A stretch of 57,007 nt of DNA from Olavius algarvensis spirochete endosymbiont. Its GTDB lineage: Bacteria; Spirochaetota; Spirochaetia; DSM-2461. The stretch spans positions 1-57,007 of the forward strand of contig UWYT01000239.1 of NCBI GenBank assembly GCA_900608495.1, given 5' to 3'. Each line of letters starts with the position of its first letter. Position 1 is the stretch's first letter. Under the pieces are notes generated by a model that was not told the DNA's origin, made no database searches, and saw only the letters and a program-made list of their open reading frames with translations. A program made the translations under genes and the position numbers. Of the stretch, positions 27,966-37,307 are shown one piece after another.

Positions 27966-28748
27966 ATGAAATTCTTACTTGGTTTTCTCGAATACGAAAA
28001 TTTGGAGTTATCTCCAGCCAATCTGGAATATCTCGATTCACCGGAAAAAGATAAACTTAACCAATTTACCAATAGGCTTCTCAAGCGTCAGTTCCTGGGT
28101 GGAAGAATACTGGCCAAATCCCTGCTGTCCACGCAACTCAACATCGAAATTCGCAATGTCAGAATTGAAATTCATCCAAGTGGGCGCCCGATCAGCACAG
28201 CAACTTTCAGCCTTTCCCATTCAAGCGGGCTTACCGCATGCATCACCGGAGAGGAGTTTCTCGGCTTGGATTTAGAACGTCGGTCTCAGAGAAAACACTA
28301 TATGTCGATTGCTAAAGACTTTTTTCACGAACAGGAACTGGCCCAAATAGAATTCGAAAACAAATCCCTGCAACTCTTTTACGAGTATTGGACCATAAAG
28401 GAGGCCTACATAAAGGCCAACAATATGTCCGTCTGGAACCTCAAGATGGTGCCCTCTGCCAAGTTGAGCAACAAGCCCGGTCCCAAAATAACTCAAGGCA
28501 ATTTGAATGTCGTCACTAGTGATTACAATCACTCACCAATAGAAGCAATATCCTACATGCTGTCCAATGAGTACTTTCTCGCAATAGCATCCTCACCAGC
28601 TCCCCGCGAAATCGTAATCAACCCAGACTTCCCCCTCCCAGAGAGATTCAACCTCAATGAGGCTAAACACTACATTTTCGACCTCCTTCAACCCCTTAGC
28701 GATGTCAAAGGCTCAAAAACAAGTACGCAATCTCCACCGAACGCTTGA
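27966..28748 (+). CDS. Sfp-type 4'-phosphopantetheinyl transferase
   Basis: The enzyme moves phosphopantetheine from CoA to the Ser of carrier proteins. The 260-residue pseudodimeric (Sfp/Sco) type shows PSGRPI, SLSHSSG, the Mg-binding GLDLERR (Asp and Glu near 99-101) and the hallmark YWTIKEAYIKA (near 140). It starts 36 bases after the PilZ fusion and on the same strand, so it is probably the second gene of that transcript. Sfp-type enzymes usually serve secondary-metabolite carrier proteins, and the only ACP seen in the window is the one at 42.2-42.5 kb. The C-terminal 50 residues are unremarkable. Confidence 0.9.
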   Translation: MKFLLGFLEYENLELSPANLEYLDSPEKDKLNQFTNRLLKRQFLGGRILAKSLLSTQLNIEIRNVRIEIHPSGRPISTATFSLSHSSGLTACITGEEFLGLDLERRSQRKHYMSIAKDFFHEQELAQIEFENKSLQLFYEYWTIKEAYIKANNMSVWNLKMVPSAKLSNKPGPKITQGNLNVVTSDYNHSPIEAISYMLSNEYFLAIASSPAPREIVINPDFPLPERFNLNEAKHYIFDLLQPLSDVKGSKTSTQSPPNA

Positions 28749-28756
28749 CAGGCCAC

Positions 28757-29332
28757 TCAGCTCAATCGATGCAATACCTTTACCAGACTGGATTTATTTT
28801 CACCGATATATACCTTGAGCTGCTCAAACGACTCTTTCAATTCGGAATCAGCACCCGCCAGCTCAATCACTCCTTCAATTCGTCTATACCACAGATAATG
28901 CTTTTTCACAGAACCAGCTAAAGGCGATTGGCTAAGTTTAAAATTCAACTCGTTATCCAACTCAATATGATTCCCGCTCCCCGCAATAAATCGAATCTCG
29001 CCCTCACCACCTATCACTAACACCAAACGACGAAAACCCACCGCCATCGCATCATCCGATCTAAACCCCTTCAGTTGAACATCCAACCACCCCAACTTCA
29101 GTTCCCAACCCTCTACCCTTCTTTCACGACGGAAATTAACAATCTCCTTGCGAATTCGCTTTACATTATCTCCAACGTTCTTGAATCGCAGCAAATTTGA
29201 ACGCCACAGTTTAAGCTGGCTTTCATACTTTCCCAGCAATCCAGCACGGGAAACGAAGCGATCAGTATCCGACAACAATACCCACACATCCGCAAATCTC
29301 TCCCCCATTCGGGTCCGAAAACGATCAAACAT
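28757..29332 (-). CDS. Hypothetical protein, 191 residues
   Basis: I do not recognise this protein. It is soluble and strongly basic in its first half, with many Arg residues around RKEIVNFRRERR. Predicted helices flank a short beta-rich part (RRLVLVIGGEGEIRFIAGSG). There is no signal peptide and no Cys. It faces the PPTase gene tail to tail, with 8 bases between the stops, and is divergent from the phosphoesterase gene across 50 bases. The absence of a better frame on the other strand supports it as real. Confidence 0.6.
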   Translation of the reverse strand: MFDRFRTRMGERFADVWVLLSDTDRFVSRAGLLGKYESQLKLWRSNLLRFKNVGDNVKRIRKEIVNFRRERRVEGWELKLGWLDVQLKGFRSDDAMAVGFRRLVLVIGGEGEIRFIAGSGNHIELDNELNFKLSQSPLAGSVKKHYLWYRRIEGVIELAGADSELKESFEQLKVYIGENKSSLVKVLHRLS

Positions 29333-29382
29333 TTAATTATCCCAAAAATATCCACTATAACTATAATGGATGAAGGGAACCT

Positions 29383-30117
29383 ATGTCTCACTCACCCGTA
29401 CTAGTGGTTGCCGATATTCACGGCAATTTAGAAGCGCTTGAAGCAGTATTGGACAATACCCTGGGAAGCTTCGAGGAAATCTGGGTACTCGGCGACATAG
29501 CCGGGTATGGCCCCGATCCGAACCTTTGCCTGGAACTCCTCCGCAAGTATAACGCCTTAATGATAGGCGGCAATCACGATTTCGCCGCCTGCGGAAAACT
29601 CAGCATCGATAACTTCAATTTCGAGGCAAAAAAAGCAATACAGATTCATCAATCCATTCTGTCCGAAGAGGCAAAAAGCTTCCTTCAAAACCTGCCGAAA
29701 GTAATAGTAAGGCGTTCAATAACATTAACCCACGGCAGCCTGGAAAACCCGATTTGGGGCTATATACTGGACAATGTCTCAGCCACACAAATCTTAACGG
29801 CCACACAGACTCCCCTCACCCTAACCGGCCACACACACATCCCCGCTCTATGGGCCCTTACCCCGGGAACAGGCGCGCAACTGCTGAGAATCGAGTATAA
29901 CAAAGAGTTCAACTATTCGAGCACTTTCCACTTAGCCAATCCAGGAAGCGTCGGACAGTCAAGAGACGGCATACCCACCGCCCGCTACATAATACTCCAA
30001 CCCGAATTAAAAACAATCCTCTTCGGAAGCTGTTCGTGGAATCGCGAAGTGACAAGAAAAAAAATGCTGAAAGGTGGCTACCCAAAATCCCTGATTAACC
30101 GAATGGTTCCACAATAG
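29383..30117 (+). CDS. Calcineurin-like metallophosphoesterase (YfcE/ApaH-like)
   Basis: The 244-residue protein has the dimetal phosphoesterase motifs in order: DIHGN (11-15), GDIAGYGPDP (near 38), GGNHDFA (near 66), THGS and LTGHTHIP (near 148), then NPGSVGQSRDG. This arrangement matches the YfcE/MJ0936 group, which cleaves phosphodiesters or Ap4A-like nucleotides. An AAGGGA lies just before the ATG. The 5'-nucleotidase gene follows 106 bases downstream with its own promoter-like sequence, so the two may be independent although both act on phosphate esters. Confidence 0.9.
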   Translation: MSHSPVLVVADIHGNLEALEAVLDNTLGSFEEIWVLGDIAGYGPDPNLCLELLRKYNALMIGGNHDFAACGKLSIDNFNFEAKKAIQIHQSILSEEAKSFLQNLPKVIVRRSITLTHGSLENPIWGYILDNVSATQILTATQTPLTLTGHTHIPALWALTPGTGAQLLRIEYNKEFNYSSTFHLANPGSVGQSRDGIPTARYIILQPELKTILFGSCSWNREVTRKKMLKGGYPKSLINRMVPQ

Positions 30118-30159
30118 CAATTGTTCCAAACTTTTCACCTCCAAAAGACGTCGCTTCAC

Positions 30160-30188
30160 TTGCAAAAACATCCGCTCCCAGCTACTAT
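30160..30188 (+). promoter_or_regulatory. Putative promoter of the 5'-nucleotidase gene
   Basis: TTGCAA (30160-30165) and TACTAT (30183-30188) lie exactly 17 bases apart, about 36 bases before the 5'-nucleotidase ATG. The two boxes match consensus at four of six positions each. A strong GGAGGAAA ribosome site follows just before the ATG. Confidence 0.42.
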
Positions 30189-30223
30189 TTAGCCTATAAG
30201 AATCTAAAATTTGGAGGAAATCT

Positions 30224-31813
30224 ATGAATAAGAGAATTCGCATTATACTTGCAGCGGGCTTATTACTGGTAGCCTTACCGTTCGCGCTCATAGCAAACGG
30301 CGGCGGAGAAGTACCACTTAAAGGTTCCGGAGAAATAATTGTTCTCCATACGAACGATTTTCACGGTCATCCCATTAAATTTTTTCATTACCCATCTCCC
30401 GACGTAGGCGGCTTACCGGCCATAGCAACCCTCGTTGAAGACATACGTGATGAACACCCAAACGTACTGTTACTGGATGCTGGCGATTTGAATACCGGCC
30501 GCCCCGAGTCCAACTTCTTCGATACCACACCGGACATAATCGGATACAACTACATAGGATATGATGCCTTGACGCTGGGCAACCACGAATTCGATAAACC
30601 TCTAGCGATTCTGGAAAAACAGCAGAGGTTGGCTAATTTCCCCTTTATTTCCGCCAATATCAGCTATGCCGACGGAACACCGGTTGTAGAACCTTACATC
30701 ATCAAAACCTTTGACGACATTCGTGTTGGAATTTTTGGCCTAACCACAGCCGAAACCCCCACCGTCACCTCACCGAACATAACCGGCAGTCTCTTGTTTG
30801 AAGATGAAGTTGAAGCGGCAAAGCGCATCGTTGCCGAGTTGGAACCAAAAGTCGACATAATAATCGCCGTAGGGCACCTTGGTCTTTACGATGACAATAC
30901 CCTTGGTTCCCGCAGGGTAGTCTCAATGGTGGACGGCATCGATTTATTCATCGATGGTCACAGTCACACAAATTTAAGCGAGGCCGTCTGGGTAAATGAA
31001 ACTCCAATAGTGCAGGCCTGGCAGTGGGGACTGCATGTAGGCAAGGCAACGATAACAGTTGACAATGGCAAGCTTAGCGCCTTTGATTGGGAAGCACTTC
31101 CCGTAAACCTCAAAGAGGTAAGCGAAGATGCCGATGGAAACAATATCTACACATACATCGGCGAGGAATATACCGAAGATCCCTATCTACTAGCCGCGCT
31201 TATCCCCTATAAAAACCAAGTGGAAGTAGAACTCGGAGAAATAATTGGCAATTCAACCGCATTCTTTAACCAAAGTGAAGTTCGAATAACCGAGACGGCG
31301 CTGGGAAATCTGGTATCCGATGCCATGCTTTGGGAAACCGAAAGACTGGAGGTGGACTTCGCCATACAGAACGGCGGTGGAATTCGCGCAGATCTGCCCG
31401 AGGGATCGATCAAGAAAAAACTTATTTACGAGATACTTCCCTTTGACAACACAGTGATAACCGTGGAGATGACAGGCGTCGAAGTGCAGGAAATGTTCGA
31501 TTTCTTTCCCACTATCCCCAGAGGCAAGGGTGGATTTCCGCAGGTTTCAAAAGGCGTGGAATTTACCGTGGATTTCACCTCCGGCGAAACCCGCGACATC
31601 AGCATCAATGGCGAGCCAATCGATCCAGGCAGGACATACAAAGTGGCCACTAATTCATTCCTGGCCACTGGAGGCGACAAGTATGTCATGATGACTAATG
31701 GTTACCAATATGACACCTCTAGATTCCAGCGAGATACATTAATCGATTACATACAACATTTGGGTGGCTCAATAACGCCAAAAGTTGAGGGGCGCATCAC
31801 CGTAATAGAATAA
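30224..31813 (+). CDS. Exported 5'-nucleotidase / UshA-like bifunctional phosphatase
   Basis: The 529-residue protein has a cleavable-looking signal peptide (IILAAGLLLVALPFALIANG) and so acts outside the inner membrane. The catalytic domain has HTNDFHGH (near 41), DAGDLN, GNHEFD (near 127) and the GHSHTN metal site (near 248). The C-terminal substrate domain has NGGGIRADLPEG (near 387), and its usual aromatic sandwich region includes ATGGDKY. It hydrolyses nucleotides to nucleosides, which fits the nucleoside importer and hydrolases encoded convergently just downstream. Confidence 0.93.
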   Translation: MNKRIRIILAAGLLLVALPFALIANGGGEVPLKGSGEIIVLHTNDFHGHPIKFFHYPSPDVGGLPAIATLVEDIRDEHPNVLLLDAGDLNTGRPESNFFDTTPDIIGYNYIGYDALTLGNHEFDKPLAILEKQQRLANFPFISANISYADGTPVVEPYIIKTFDDIRVGIFGLTTAETPTVTSPNITGSLLFEDEVEAAKRIVAELEPKVDIIIAVGHLGLYDDNTLGSRRVVSMVDGIDLFIDGHSHTNLSEAVWVNETPIVQAWQWGLHVGKATITVDNGKLSAFDWEALPVNLKEVSEDADGNNIYTYIGEEYTEDPYLLAALIPYKNQVEVELGEIIGNSTAFFNQSEVRITETALGNLVSDAMLWETERLEVDFAIQNGGGIRADLPEGSIKKKLIYEILPFDNTVITVEMTGVEVQEMFDFFPTIPRGKGGFPQVSKGVEFTVDFTSGETRDISINGEPIDPGRTYKVATNSFLATGGDKYVMMTNGYQYDTSRFQRDTLIDYIQHLGGSITPKVEGRITVIE

Positions 31814-31845
31814 AAAAAACCATGGGGTGGCTTCCGCCACCCCAT
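31812..31845 (-). terminator. Rho-independent terminator of the nucleoside operon
   Basis: A perfect 10-bp inverted repeat (31822-31831 with 31836-31845, ATGGGGTGGC) closes a four-base loop. On the minus strand it is followed by eight T residues (31819-31812), and it starts five bases after the last gene of the minus-strand operon. On the plus strand the hairpin follows the 5'-nucleotidase stop but lacks a T tract, so termination there would be weaker. Confidence 0.9.
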
Positions 31846-31849
31846 CATG

Positions 31850-32794
31850 TCAAAACGATGCAAGCAGTCTGAACAACAGCGAAACGAAACCCTTCTTATC
31901 CAAATCAACGGCCACTTTCACATTTGCCCTATTCCCAGTTATGCCGTCCACATCCGTAATAGTCTTACCCCGCGTCAACCCACCACTAATCTCCACGTCA
32001 ATATGGTATTCCTTGTAAGTTGCCAAGCCCTCGTCAATAACGCAGGCCATCGCAAAAGGATCGTGCAGTGCGATTTCAGCAATCCCCTTGCCGCGATAAA
32101 AGTCGGCATATTTCGCTAGCATTCTATGGCAGAACTTCGGGATTTCCCCTCCCATATTCCAAAGTTCAGCCATTTGTATCTCTCCAATAGAAGCTCTATT
32201 GGTAACATCAAGAGGATACATCATAATCGGAACACCCGAATTAAAAACAACAGCCGCGGCGTGAGGATCGGCAAAAATATTGAATTCCGCCGCGGGGGTG
32301 ACATTCCCAGGCCCCACAGCCCCACCCATCAGAAAAATGCTTCTGATGCTCCTCGCCAATTCTGGAAAGGCCAACAAGATTCCGGCAATATTCGTAAGTG
32401 GACCGATGGCAATAATATCCAGGTTGTTTTTGTTGAGTTCTATCATCTCCCGAATGAAGTCAATCGCCAACCGGGTATCCTCACCAAAATCAGGCTCGGG
32501 CAGCCTCACGCCCCCCACCCCATTTACGCCATGAACACGAGTTTCTTCCCTCCGGGTGTGAATTAAAGGTTTTGCCGCGCCTCTGCACACCGGAATTCTC
32601 TTACCACAAAGGCTCACCAAAGAAAGCGCATTGACGCTCACCTGCGCCACATTGACATTCCCCGCAACAGTAGTTATGCCAAGAACTTCAAGCTCATCAG
32701 ATGCCAGGGCCATGAAAATTGCCAGCGCATCATCAATGCCAGGATCGCAATCGATAATAATTTTTCGTTTATCAACCACTCGGCGTACCATCAC
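31850..32794 (-). CDS. Nucleoside hydrolase (inosine-uridine preferring type)
   Basis: The 314-residue enzyme cleaves the N-glycosidic bond of nucleosides to base and ribose. The Ca-binding signature DCDPGIDDALA is at residues 14-24. IGPLTNIA, FLMGGAV and AEFNIFADPHAA (near 168) are all as in the family, and the late acid-His region is LHDPFA (near 243). It is the last gene of the nucleoside operon, 29 bases after a paralogue, and is followed by a strong terminator. Confidence 0.93.
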   Translation of the reverse strand: MMVRRVVDKRKIIIDCDPGIDDALAIFMALASDELEVLGITTVAGNVNVAQVSVNALSLVSLCGKRIPVCRGAAKPLIHTRREETRVHGVNGVGGVRLPEPDFGEDTRLAIDFIREMIELNKNNLDIIAIGPLTNIAGILLAFPELARSIRSIFLMGGAVGPGNVTPAAEFNIFADPHAAAVVFNSGVPIMMYPLDVTNRASIGEIQMAELWNMGGEIPKFCHRMLAKYADFYRGKGIAEIALHDPFAMACVIDEGLATYKEYHIDVEISGGLTRGKTITDVDGITGNRANVKVAVDLDKKGFVSLLFRLLASF

Positions 32795-32823
32795 AATTAT
32801 CCGAAATCGCGTTCCATATCACT

Positions 32824-33759
32824 CTAGTCCAGCGTTTCCAAAGTCGTCACAAGCAAGTCTACAAGTACCTCTCTATCTAAATCCAATAGAACTTCGACAT
32901 TGGCATCAGGATCCGGAAAATCAACCAGGCTCACTACAGTCGTTCCATTCGAATAAACACCCTCGCACTCAACCTGTACACGCCCTCTTTTTCCCTGAAA
33001 AATCTCCGGAGCCGTCAAGACGGCCACTGCGCAAAGATCGTGAAGCGGCGCTCCGAGGAAACCAGCCCTCTCATGCACCTTCCAGAAATAATCAAGCAAT
33101 CCGGCAACTAACAAGGCGCTTCGACTGCCAATAGAACGAATTCGCTCAATATCCGAAGTGGTTACAAGTGCTCTATGAGTAAGTTCAAGAGGGCTCATAA
33201 TAATCGGCAACCCCGAAGAAAACACTACATGCGCCGCTTCAGGATCCACTAAGATATTGAATTCGGCTGATGGACTCCAGTTACCGCCACTAAGCGATCC
33301 ACCCATCAGGCTAATTCGCTCTATTCTTGACTTTAAATCAGGACGCAGCAAGAGCAAAAGGCCAACATTGGTGAGGGCGGCGGTAGCCACTATAGTCAGC
33401 GGTTTCTCGCTCTCCTCCAGAACCTTAACCATCATAGAAAATGCCGGCTGTTCTACCGCAGATATATGCACATCCGGCAACACCGGCCCATCTAATCCAC
33501 TTTCACCATGCACCGACTCCGCCGTGATTAAATCCCTGAAGAGTGGTTTTGACGCCCCCCTGGCCACCGGCGCCTTCATTTTCAAGAAGCTAATAATTCT
33601 CTGCGCGTTGAGGGTGGTTTTTTCAACTGTCTGATTCCCGGCTACTGTGCTAACCAGCCTAATATCAATTTCCTTTCTTGCATGAGCAAAAAACAAGGCG
33701 ACAGCATCATCGTGCCCGGGATCACAATCCACAATTACAGGAATTCGATTAGAGCTCAC
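32824..33759 (-). CDS. Nucleoside hydrolase, second paralogue
   Basis: The 311-residue protein has DCDPGHDDAVA (10-20), AALTNVG, SLMGGSL, AEFNILVDPEAA (near 167) and LHDLCAV (near 240). Compared with its neighbour it has His in place of Ile in the first motif (PGHDD), which is common. The two paralogues probably differ in base preference. Its ATG overlaps the permease stop by four bases. It splits imported nucleosides in the cytoplasm. Confidence 0.93.
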   Translation of the reverse strand: MSSNRIPVIVDCDPGHDDAVALFFAHARKEIDIRLVSTVAGNQTVEKTTLNAQRIISFLKMKAPVARGASKPLFRDLITAESVHGESGLDGPVLPDVHISAVEQPAFSMMVKVLEESEKPLTIVATAALTNVGLLLLLRPDLKSRIERISLMGGSLSGGNWSPSAEFNILVDPEAAHVVFSSGLPIIMSPLELTHRALVTTSDIERIRSIGSRSALLVAGLLDYFWKVHERAGFLGAPLHDLCAVAVLTAPEIFQGKRGRVQVECEGVYSNGTTVVSLVDFPDPDANVEVLLDLDREVLVDLLVTTLETLD

Positions 33760-34706
33760 AAAACCTCTTTTTTGCTCTCAGCCTTAATACGCATCCTATG
33801 CATCCTCTTAGTTTTCTGAGTTGTATAGATGACAAGCCCCACAACCGTGGCAACATACGGCAGCATGCTAACAAACTCATATGGAATTTTGAGCAATTGC
33901 AGCGAATTGGAAAGAGCGTCAAAAAAACCAAAAAGCAAGGACGACAGCATTGAACCGAGCGGCGTAGCCCCCCCCATGGATTCAGCCGCCAGGGCAATGA
34001 ATCCCCTGCCTGCCGTCATATCCCTGCTAAACCAGGAAATATATCCCATAGTCATATAAGCCCCGCCGAAACCAGCCATAACTCCGCTGATTATCAGTGC
34101 TATGAATCTTGTCTTGACAACACTGATTCCAACCGAATCGACAGCGTGTTCATTCTCTCCTACCGCCCTAATCCTGAGCCCAAGCGGAGTTCTATACAGA
34201 AGGAACCAAACTAAAAAAACCGAAATGAAGGCGAAATAGGTAAGAATATTGTGGCCGGATAAAATTGGTCCCAATATCGGAATGCTCTTAAGAATTGGGA
34301 TATCAATTTTGGGCAGCAACTTGGAAGCCAATGATGAAGAAATTCCCTTATCGCCTGTTAGCAAGAATAACACAAACACCGTGCCGCCCGATGCGATGAG
34401 ATTTATCGCAATTCCGGCCAGAATAACATCGGTTTTGAGTTTCAGAGAAACATATCCCAAACCGAATGCCACCAGGCCCCCAAAGAACAACGCCATAAAG
34501 AGTCCAAAAAAAGCACTCCCACTGATTGCCGAGAAAATCACTCCAGCCAGGGCGGAGATTAGCATTATCCCCTCAAGCGCAATGTTGATTACACCAGCTT
34601 TATCCGAGATTAGCGCACCAAGCGCAGCGAAAAGAATGGGAGTGGAAACCCGAAGCACGGAAAAGGCAAAAAGCGGATTCAAGACGATTTCGAAAACAGC
34701 ATTCAT
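33756..34706 (-). CDS. Nucleoside ABC transporter permease (NupQ/YufQ type)
   Basis: The 316-residue membrane protein of the BPD_transp_2 family has eight to ten hydrophobic segments and the family stretch GVINIALEGIMLISALAGV near residue 35, SGVMAGFGGAYMTMGY near 208, and the EAA-like AALAAESMGG region. It pairs with the other permease and overlaps it by four bases. The complex imports nucleosides, using the lipoprotein and the double ATPase of the same operon. Confidence 0.91.
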   Translation of the reverse strand: MNAVFEIVLNPLFAFSVLRVSTPILFAALGALISDKAGVINIALEGIMLISALAGVIFSAISGSAFFGLFMALFFGGLVAFGLGYVSLKLKTDVILAGIAINLIASGGTVFVLFLLTGDKGISSSLASKLLPKIDIPILKSIPILGPILSGHNILTYFAFISVFLVWFLLYRTPLGLRIRAVGENEHAVDSVGISVVKTRFIALIISGVMAGFGGAYMTMGYISWFSRDMTAGRGFIALAAESMGGATPLGSMLSSLLFGFFDALSNSLQLLKIPYEFVSMLPYVATVVGLVIYTTQKTKRMHRMRIKAESKKEVL

Positions 34707-35776
34707 GATATCGCCTCGCGAACTATCATCTTATGTCTCTGTTTTGAAAGAAAACTTGAAGCTGAAATCAGTATTATAATCATTCCCTGAATAATCGCCA
34801 CAAACTCGTTAGGCATATCGGTGGACCGCGACATAATATCCGAACCAATTTTCATATATGCCAGAAATAAAGCGGCTAGGGGCACGTAAAAAGGGTTGTT
34901 GTGAGCAAGGATAGCCACAATAATTCCCGTCCAACCATAACCCGGCAGAGTTTGCCATTCAAAACGTCTATACATTCCCAATAGCTCAATGGAACCACCC
35001 ATACCAGCAAGAAATCCACCCAGCACCTGACTCATCACAATGGTCCAAGTCGTATTTATTCCCGAATAACGAGCGAACTCAATATTCGTACCAAGGACAC
35101 GTATCCTATATCCCCAACGAGTTCTATATGTAAACACACCCATCACAAGAACCGTGAAAACCGCTATGAATAGTCCTGTGTGGATTCTGGTTTTAGGAAT
35201 AATTTTTACTAGCTTCGAGGAGTTGGCAAATGGAAAGGAAACCATCGCCCCCGCAGTTACATCACGCAGCAGATAGTTGATTAGATACAAACCCAGGAAA
35301 AAGGCGATGTAATTGAACATCAAGGAGGAAACCAGTTCTGAGCTACCCCATTTAACCTTCAAAGCGCCTGGAATTCCGCAAAAAACGGATCCGATAATCC
35401 CTCCCCAAACAATCGCCACCGCAGGGTGCAAAACTGGAGGTAAATTCCAATTCACCGCAATAAACGCCGCGCCGATAGCGCCAAAGAAAAAGGCTCCCTC
35501 GGCTCCCAAGTTGAACTGCGAAGCGGTAAACATCACAGTAGTCGCCAAGCCTGTAAAAAGCAGAGGCACAACCATTTCCACCAGGTTCCCGAAGTGCCGA
35601 AGACTATCCAGGGGGCCTGTGAGGAAAAGCTTTATTGCCAAACCAGGCATATCGCTCACCAAAACAATGATAAGCAGTGATAGCAGAACAGCGGTAATAA
35701 TCACTACACCGGTGCGATAAAACTCGAAGCGCCACTGTGCCTTAGTCATGCAGGGCCCTCCCAATCTCATCCACAT
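34703..35776 (-). CDS. Nucleoside ABC transporter permease (NupP/YufP type)
   Basis: The 357-residue membrane protein of the BPD_transp_2 family has the conserved FNLGAEGAFFFGAIGA region near residue 90 and GGFLAGMGGSIELLGMY near 255. The first nine residues may be too long a start, since Met10 (MTKAQWRFEF) is a second choice. The ATP-binding gene overlaps it by 35 bases if the first start is used, by only 8 with Met10. Confidence 0.9.
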   Translation of the reverse strand: MWMRLGGPCMTKAQWRFEFYRTGVVIITAVLLSLLIIVLVSDMPGLAIKLFLTGPLDSLRHFGNLVEMVVPLLFTGLATTVMFTASQFNLGAEGAFFFGAIGAAFIAVNWNLPPVLHPAVAIVWGGIIGSVFCGIPGALKVKWGSSELVSSLMFNYIAFFLGLYLINYLLRDVTAGAMVSFPFANSSKLVKIIPKTRIHTGLFIAVFTVLVMGVFTYRTRWGYRIRVLGTNIEFARYSGINTTWTIVMSQVLGGFLAGMGGSIELLGMYRRFEWQTLPGYGWTGIIVAILAHNNPFYVPLAALFLAYMKIGSDIMSRSTDMPNEFVAIIQGMIIILISASSFLSKQRHKMIVREAIS

Positions 35777-37301
35777 CTTGAGATTTCAAGCCCAGCATGT
35801 ATTGCCCCAATTTTTCTTCATTGAAGTTGGAAACATCCTCGATGAACGCATTTATTTTGCCGCCATACATTACAAGAAAACTGTCGGAGAGCTCCATCAC
35901 CTCGTTCAAATCGGCCGATACCAGAAGCACCGCCGCGCCTCTATCACGCAACTCCACCAGACGTTTCCTGATAAACTCAGTTGCGCCAACATCGATACCC
36001 CGAGTGGGCTGATTGGCCACAATCAGTTTGGGATTATCCGAGAATTCTCGCGCAACAATCACCTTCTGTATATTCCCTCCCGACATACACCTTACTTCCT
36101 GCTCCGTCGAAGTACAAAGAATCTGATACTCCTTCACCAATTCCGTCGAGACATCTCGGATAGTGCTCATATGCATCAGGAAAAATCGCCGATTAAATTC
36201 TCGACGGTTATGCTTGTAGGATAGTAGATTCATCCTAACACTCAGAGTTGGGGCGCAACCATAACTCATACGATCCTCAGGAATATGAGAGCATCCTAAA
36301 TCACGAATCTCCTTAATGCTCAGTTGTTTTATATCCTCCCCGTCAATTAAGATGCTGCCCAATCCATAACTCCCAAAACCGGTTATGGCTTCTACCAATT
36401 CTCGCTGCCCATTACCCTCAACACCTGCCACCCCCAAAATTTCACCACGCCGCAAAGAAAAGGAGATGTCGTCTACAACTCTCTTGTTAAAACTATTGAC
36501 AACAGTGAGCCTGTTAACTTTCAATACAGACTCTTTGGGTTGAGCCACATCTTTCTCCACCCGCAGTATCACATCGCGGCCCACCATAATCCGGGAAATA
36601 TCCTCTTCGGTTACATCCTCCACATTGAACACTCCTTGACTTTTCCCCGCACGCATCACCGTAACGCGATTGCAAAGAGCCTTTACCTCAGCCAGCTTGT
36701 GAGAGATGAATATGATCGTATTTCCTTCATCTCTTAACTGCCTGAGTTCGTTAAAAAGTTCCACCATCTCCTGAGGAGTCAGAACGGCGGTCGGTTCATC
36801 TAGAATCAGTATTTTTGCGCCCCGGTACAGTGCCTTCAGAATTTCAACTTTTTGCTTAAGACCCACAGGCAAATCGCGAACAAGCATGTCAGGCTCCACC
36901 TTGAGATTGTACTTCTTCGAAAGTTCCTGAGTAATATGGATTCCTCTGGATTTATCGAAAATAAACCCCCGACGTGGTTCCAGGCCAAGCACCAGATTTT
37001 CCGACACGGTCAGCGATGGCACCAGCATAAAATGCTGATGCACCATCCCTATGCCCTGAGCAATAGCAGCATGGGGACTATCGATCTTGATTTCCTTGCC
37101 GTTGAAAAAAATCTTCCCCACATCTGCCTGATTCAAACCAAAAAGAATCTGCATCAAGGTGGTTTTGCCTGCTCCGTTCTCTCCCACCAGGCCATGAATT
37201 TCACCTGTCCTAACGGAAAAGTTCACACCCTTGTTGGCCACTATCCCGTTAGGATACACCTTGGTGATATCCTCCATACTGAGGACGGCATCGCTTGTCA
37301 T
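35742..37301 (-). CDS. Nucleoside ABC transporter, double ATP-binding protein (NupO/YufO type)
   Basis: The 519-residue protein carries two ABC domains. The first has Walker A GENGAGKTT (38-46), a degenerate signature LPVGLKQ and Walker B ILILDEPT. The second has a weakened Walker A (GVEGNGQRE, near 296) and signature MSGGNIQK (near 407). This asymmetric pattern is standard for nucleoside and RbsA-type importers. It follows the lipoprotein gene by six bases and precedes the two permease genes. Confidence 0.93.
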   Translation of the reverse strand: MTSDAVLSMEDITKVYPNGIVANKGVNFSVRTGEIHGLVGENGAGKTTLMQILFGLNQADVGKIFFNGKEIKIDSPHAAIAQGIGMVHQHFMLVPSLTVSENLVLGLEPRRGFIFDKSRGIHITQELSKKYNLKVEPDMLVRDLPVGLKQKVEILKALYRGAKILILDEPTAVLTPQEMVELFNELRQLRDEGNTIIFISHKLAEVKALCNRVTVMRAGKSQGVFNVEDVTEEDISRIMVGRDVILRVEKDVAQPKESVLKVNRLTVVNSFNKRVVDDISFSLRRGEILGVAGVEGNGQRELVEAITGFGSYGLGSILIDGEDIKQLSIKEIRDLGCSHIPEDRMSYGCAPTLSVRMNLLSYKHNRREFNRRFFLMHMSTIRDVSTELVKEYQILCTSTEQEVRCMSGGNIQKVIVAREFSDNPKLIVANQPTRGIDVGATEFIRKRLVELRDRGAAVLLVSADLNEVMELSDSFLVMYGGKINAFIEDVSNFNEEKLGQYMLGLKSQDVDEIGRALHD

Positions 37302-37307
37302 TCTTAG

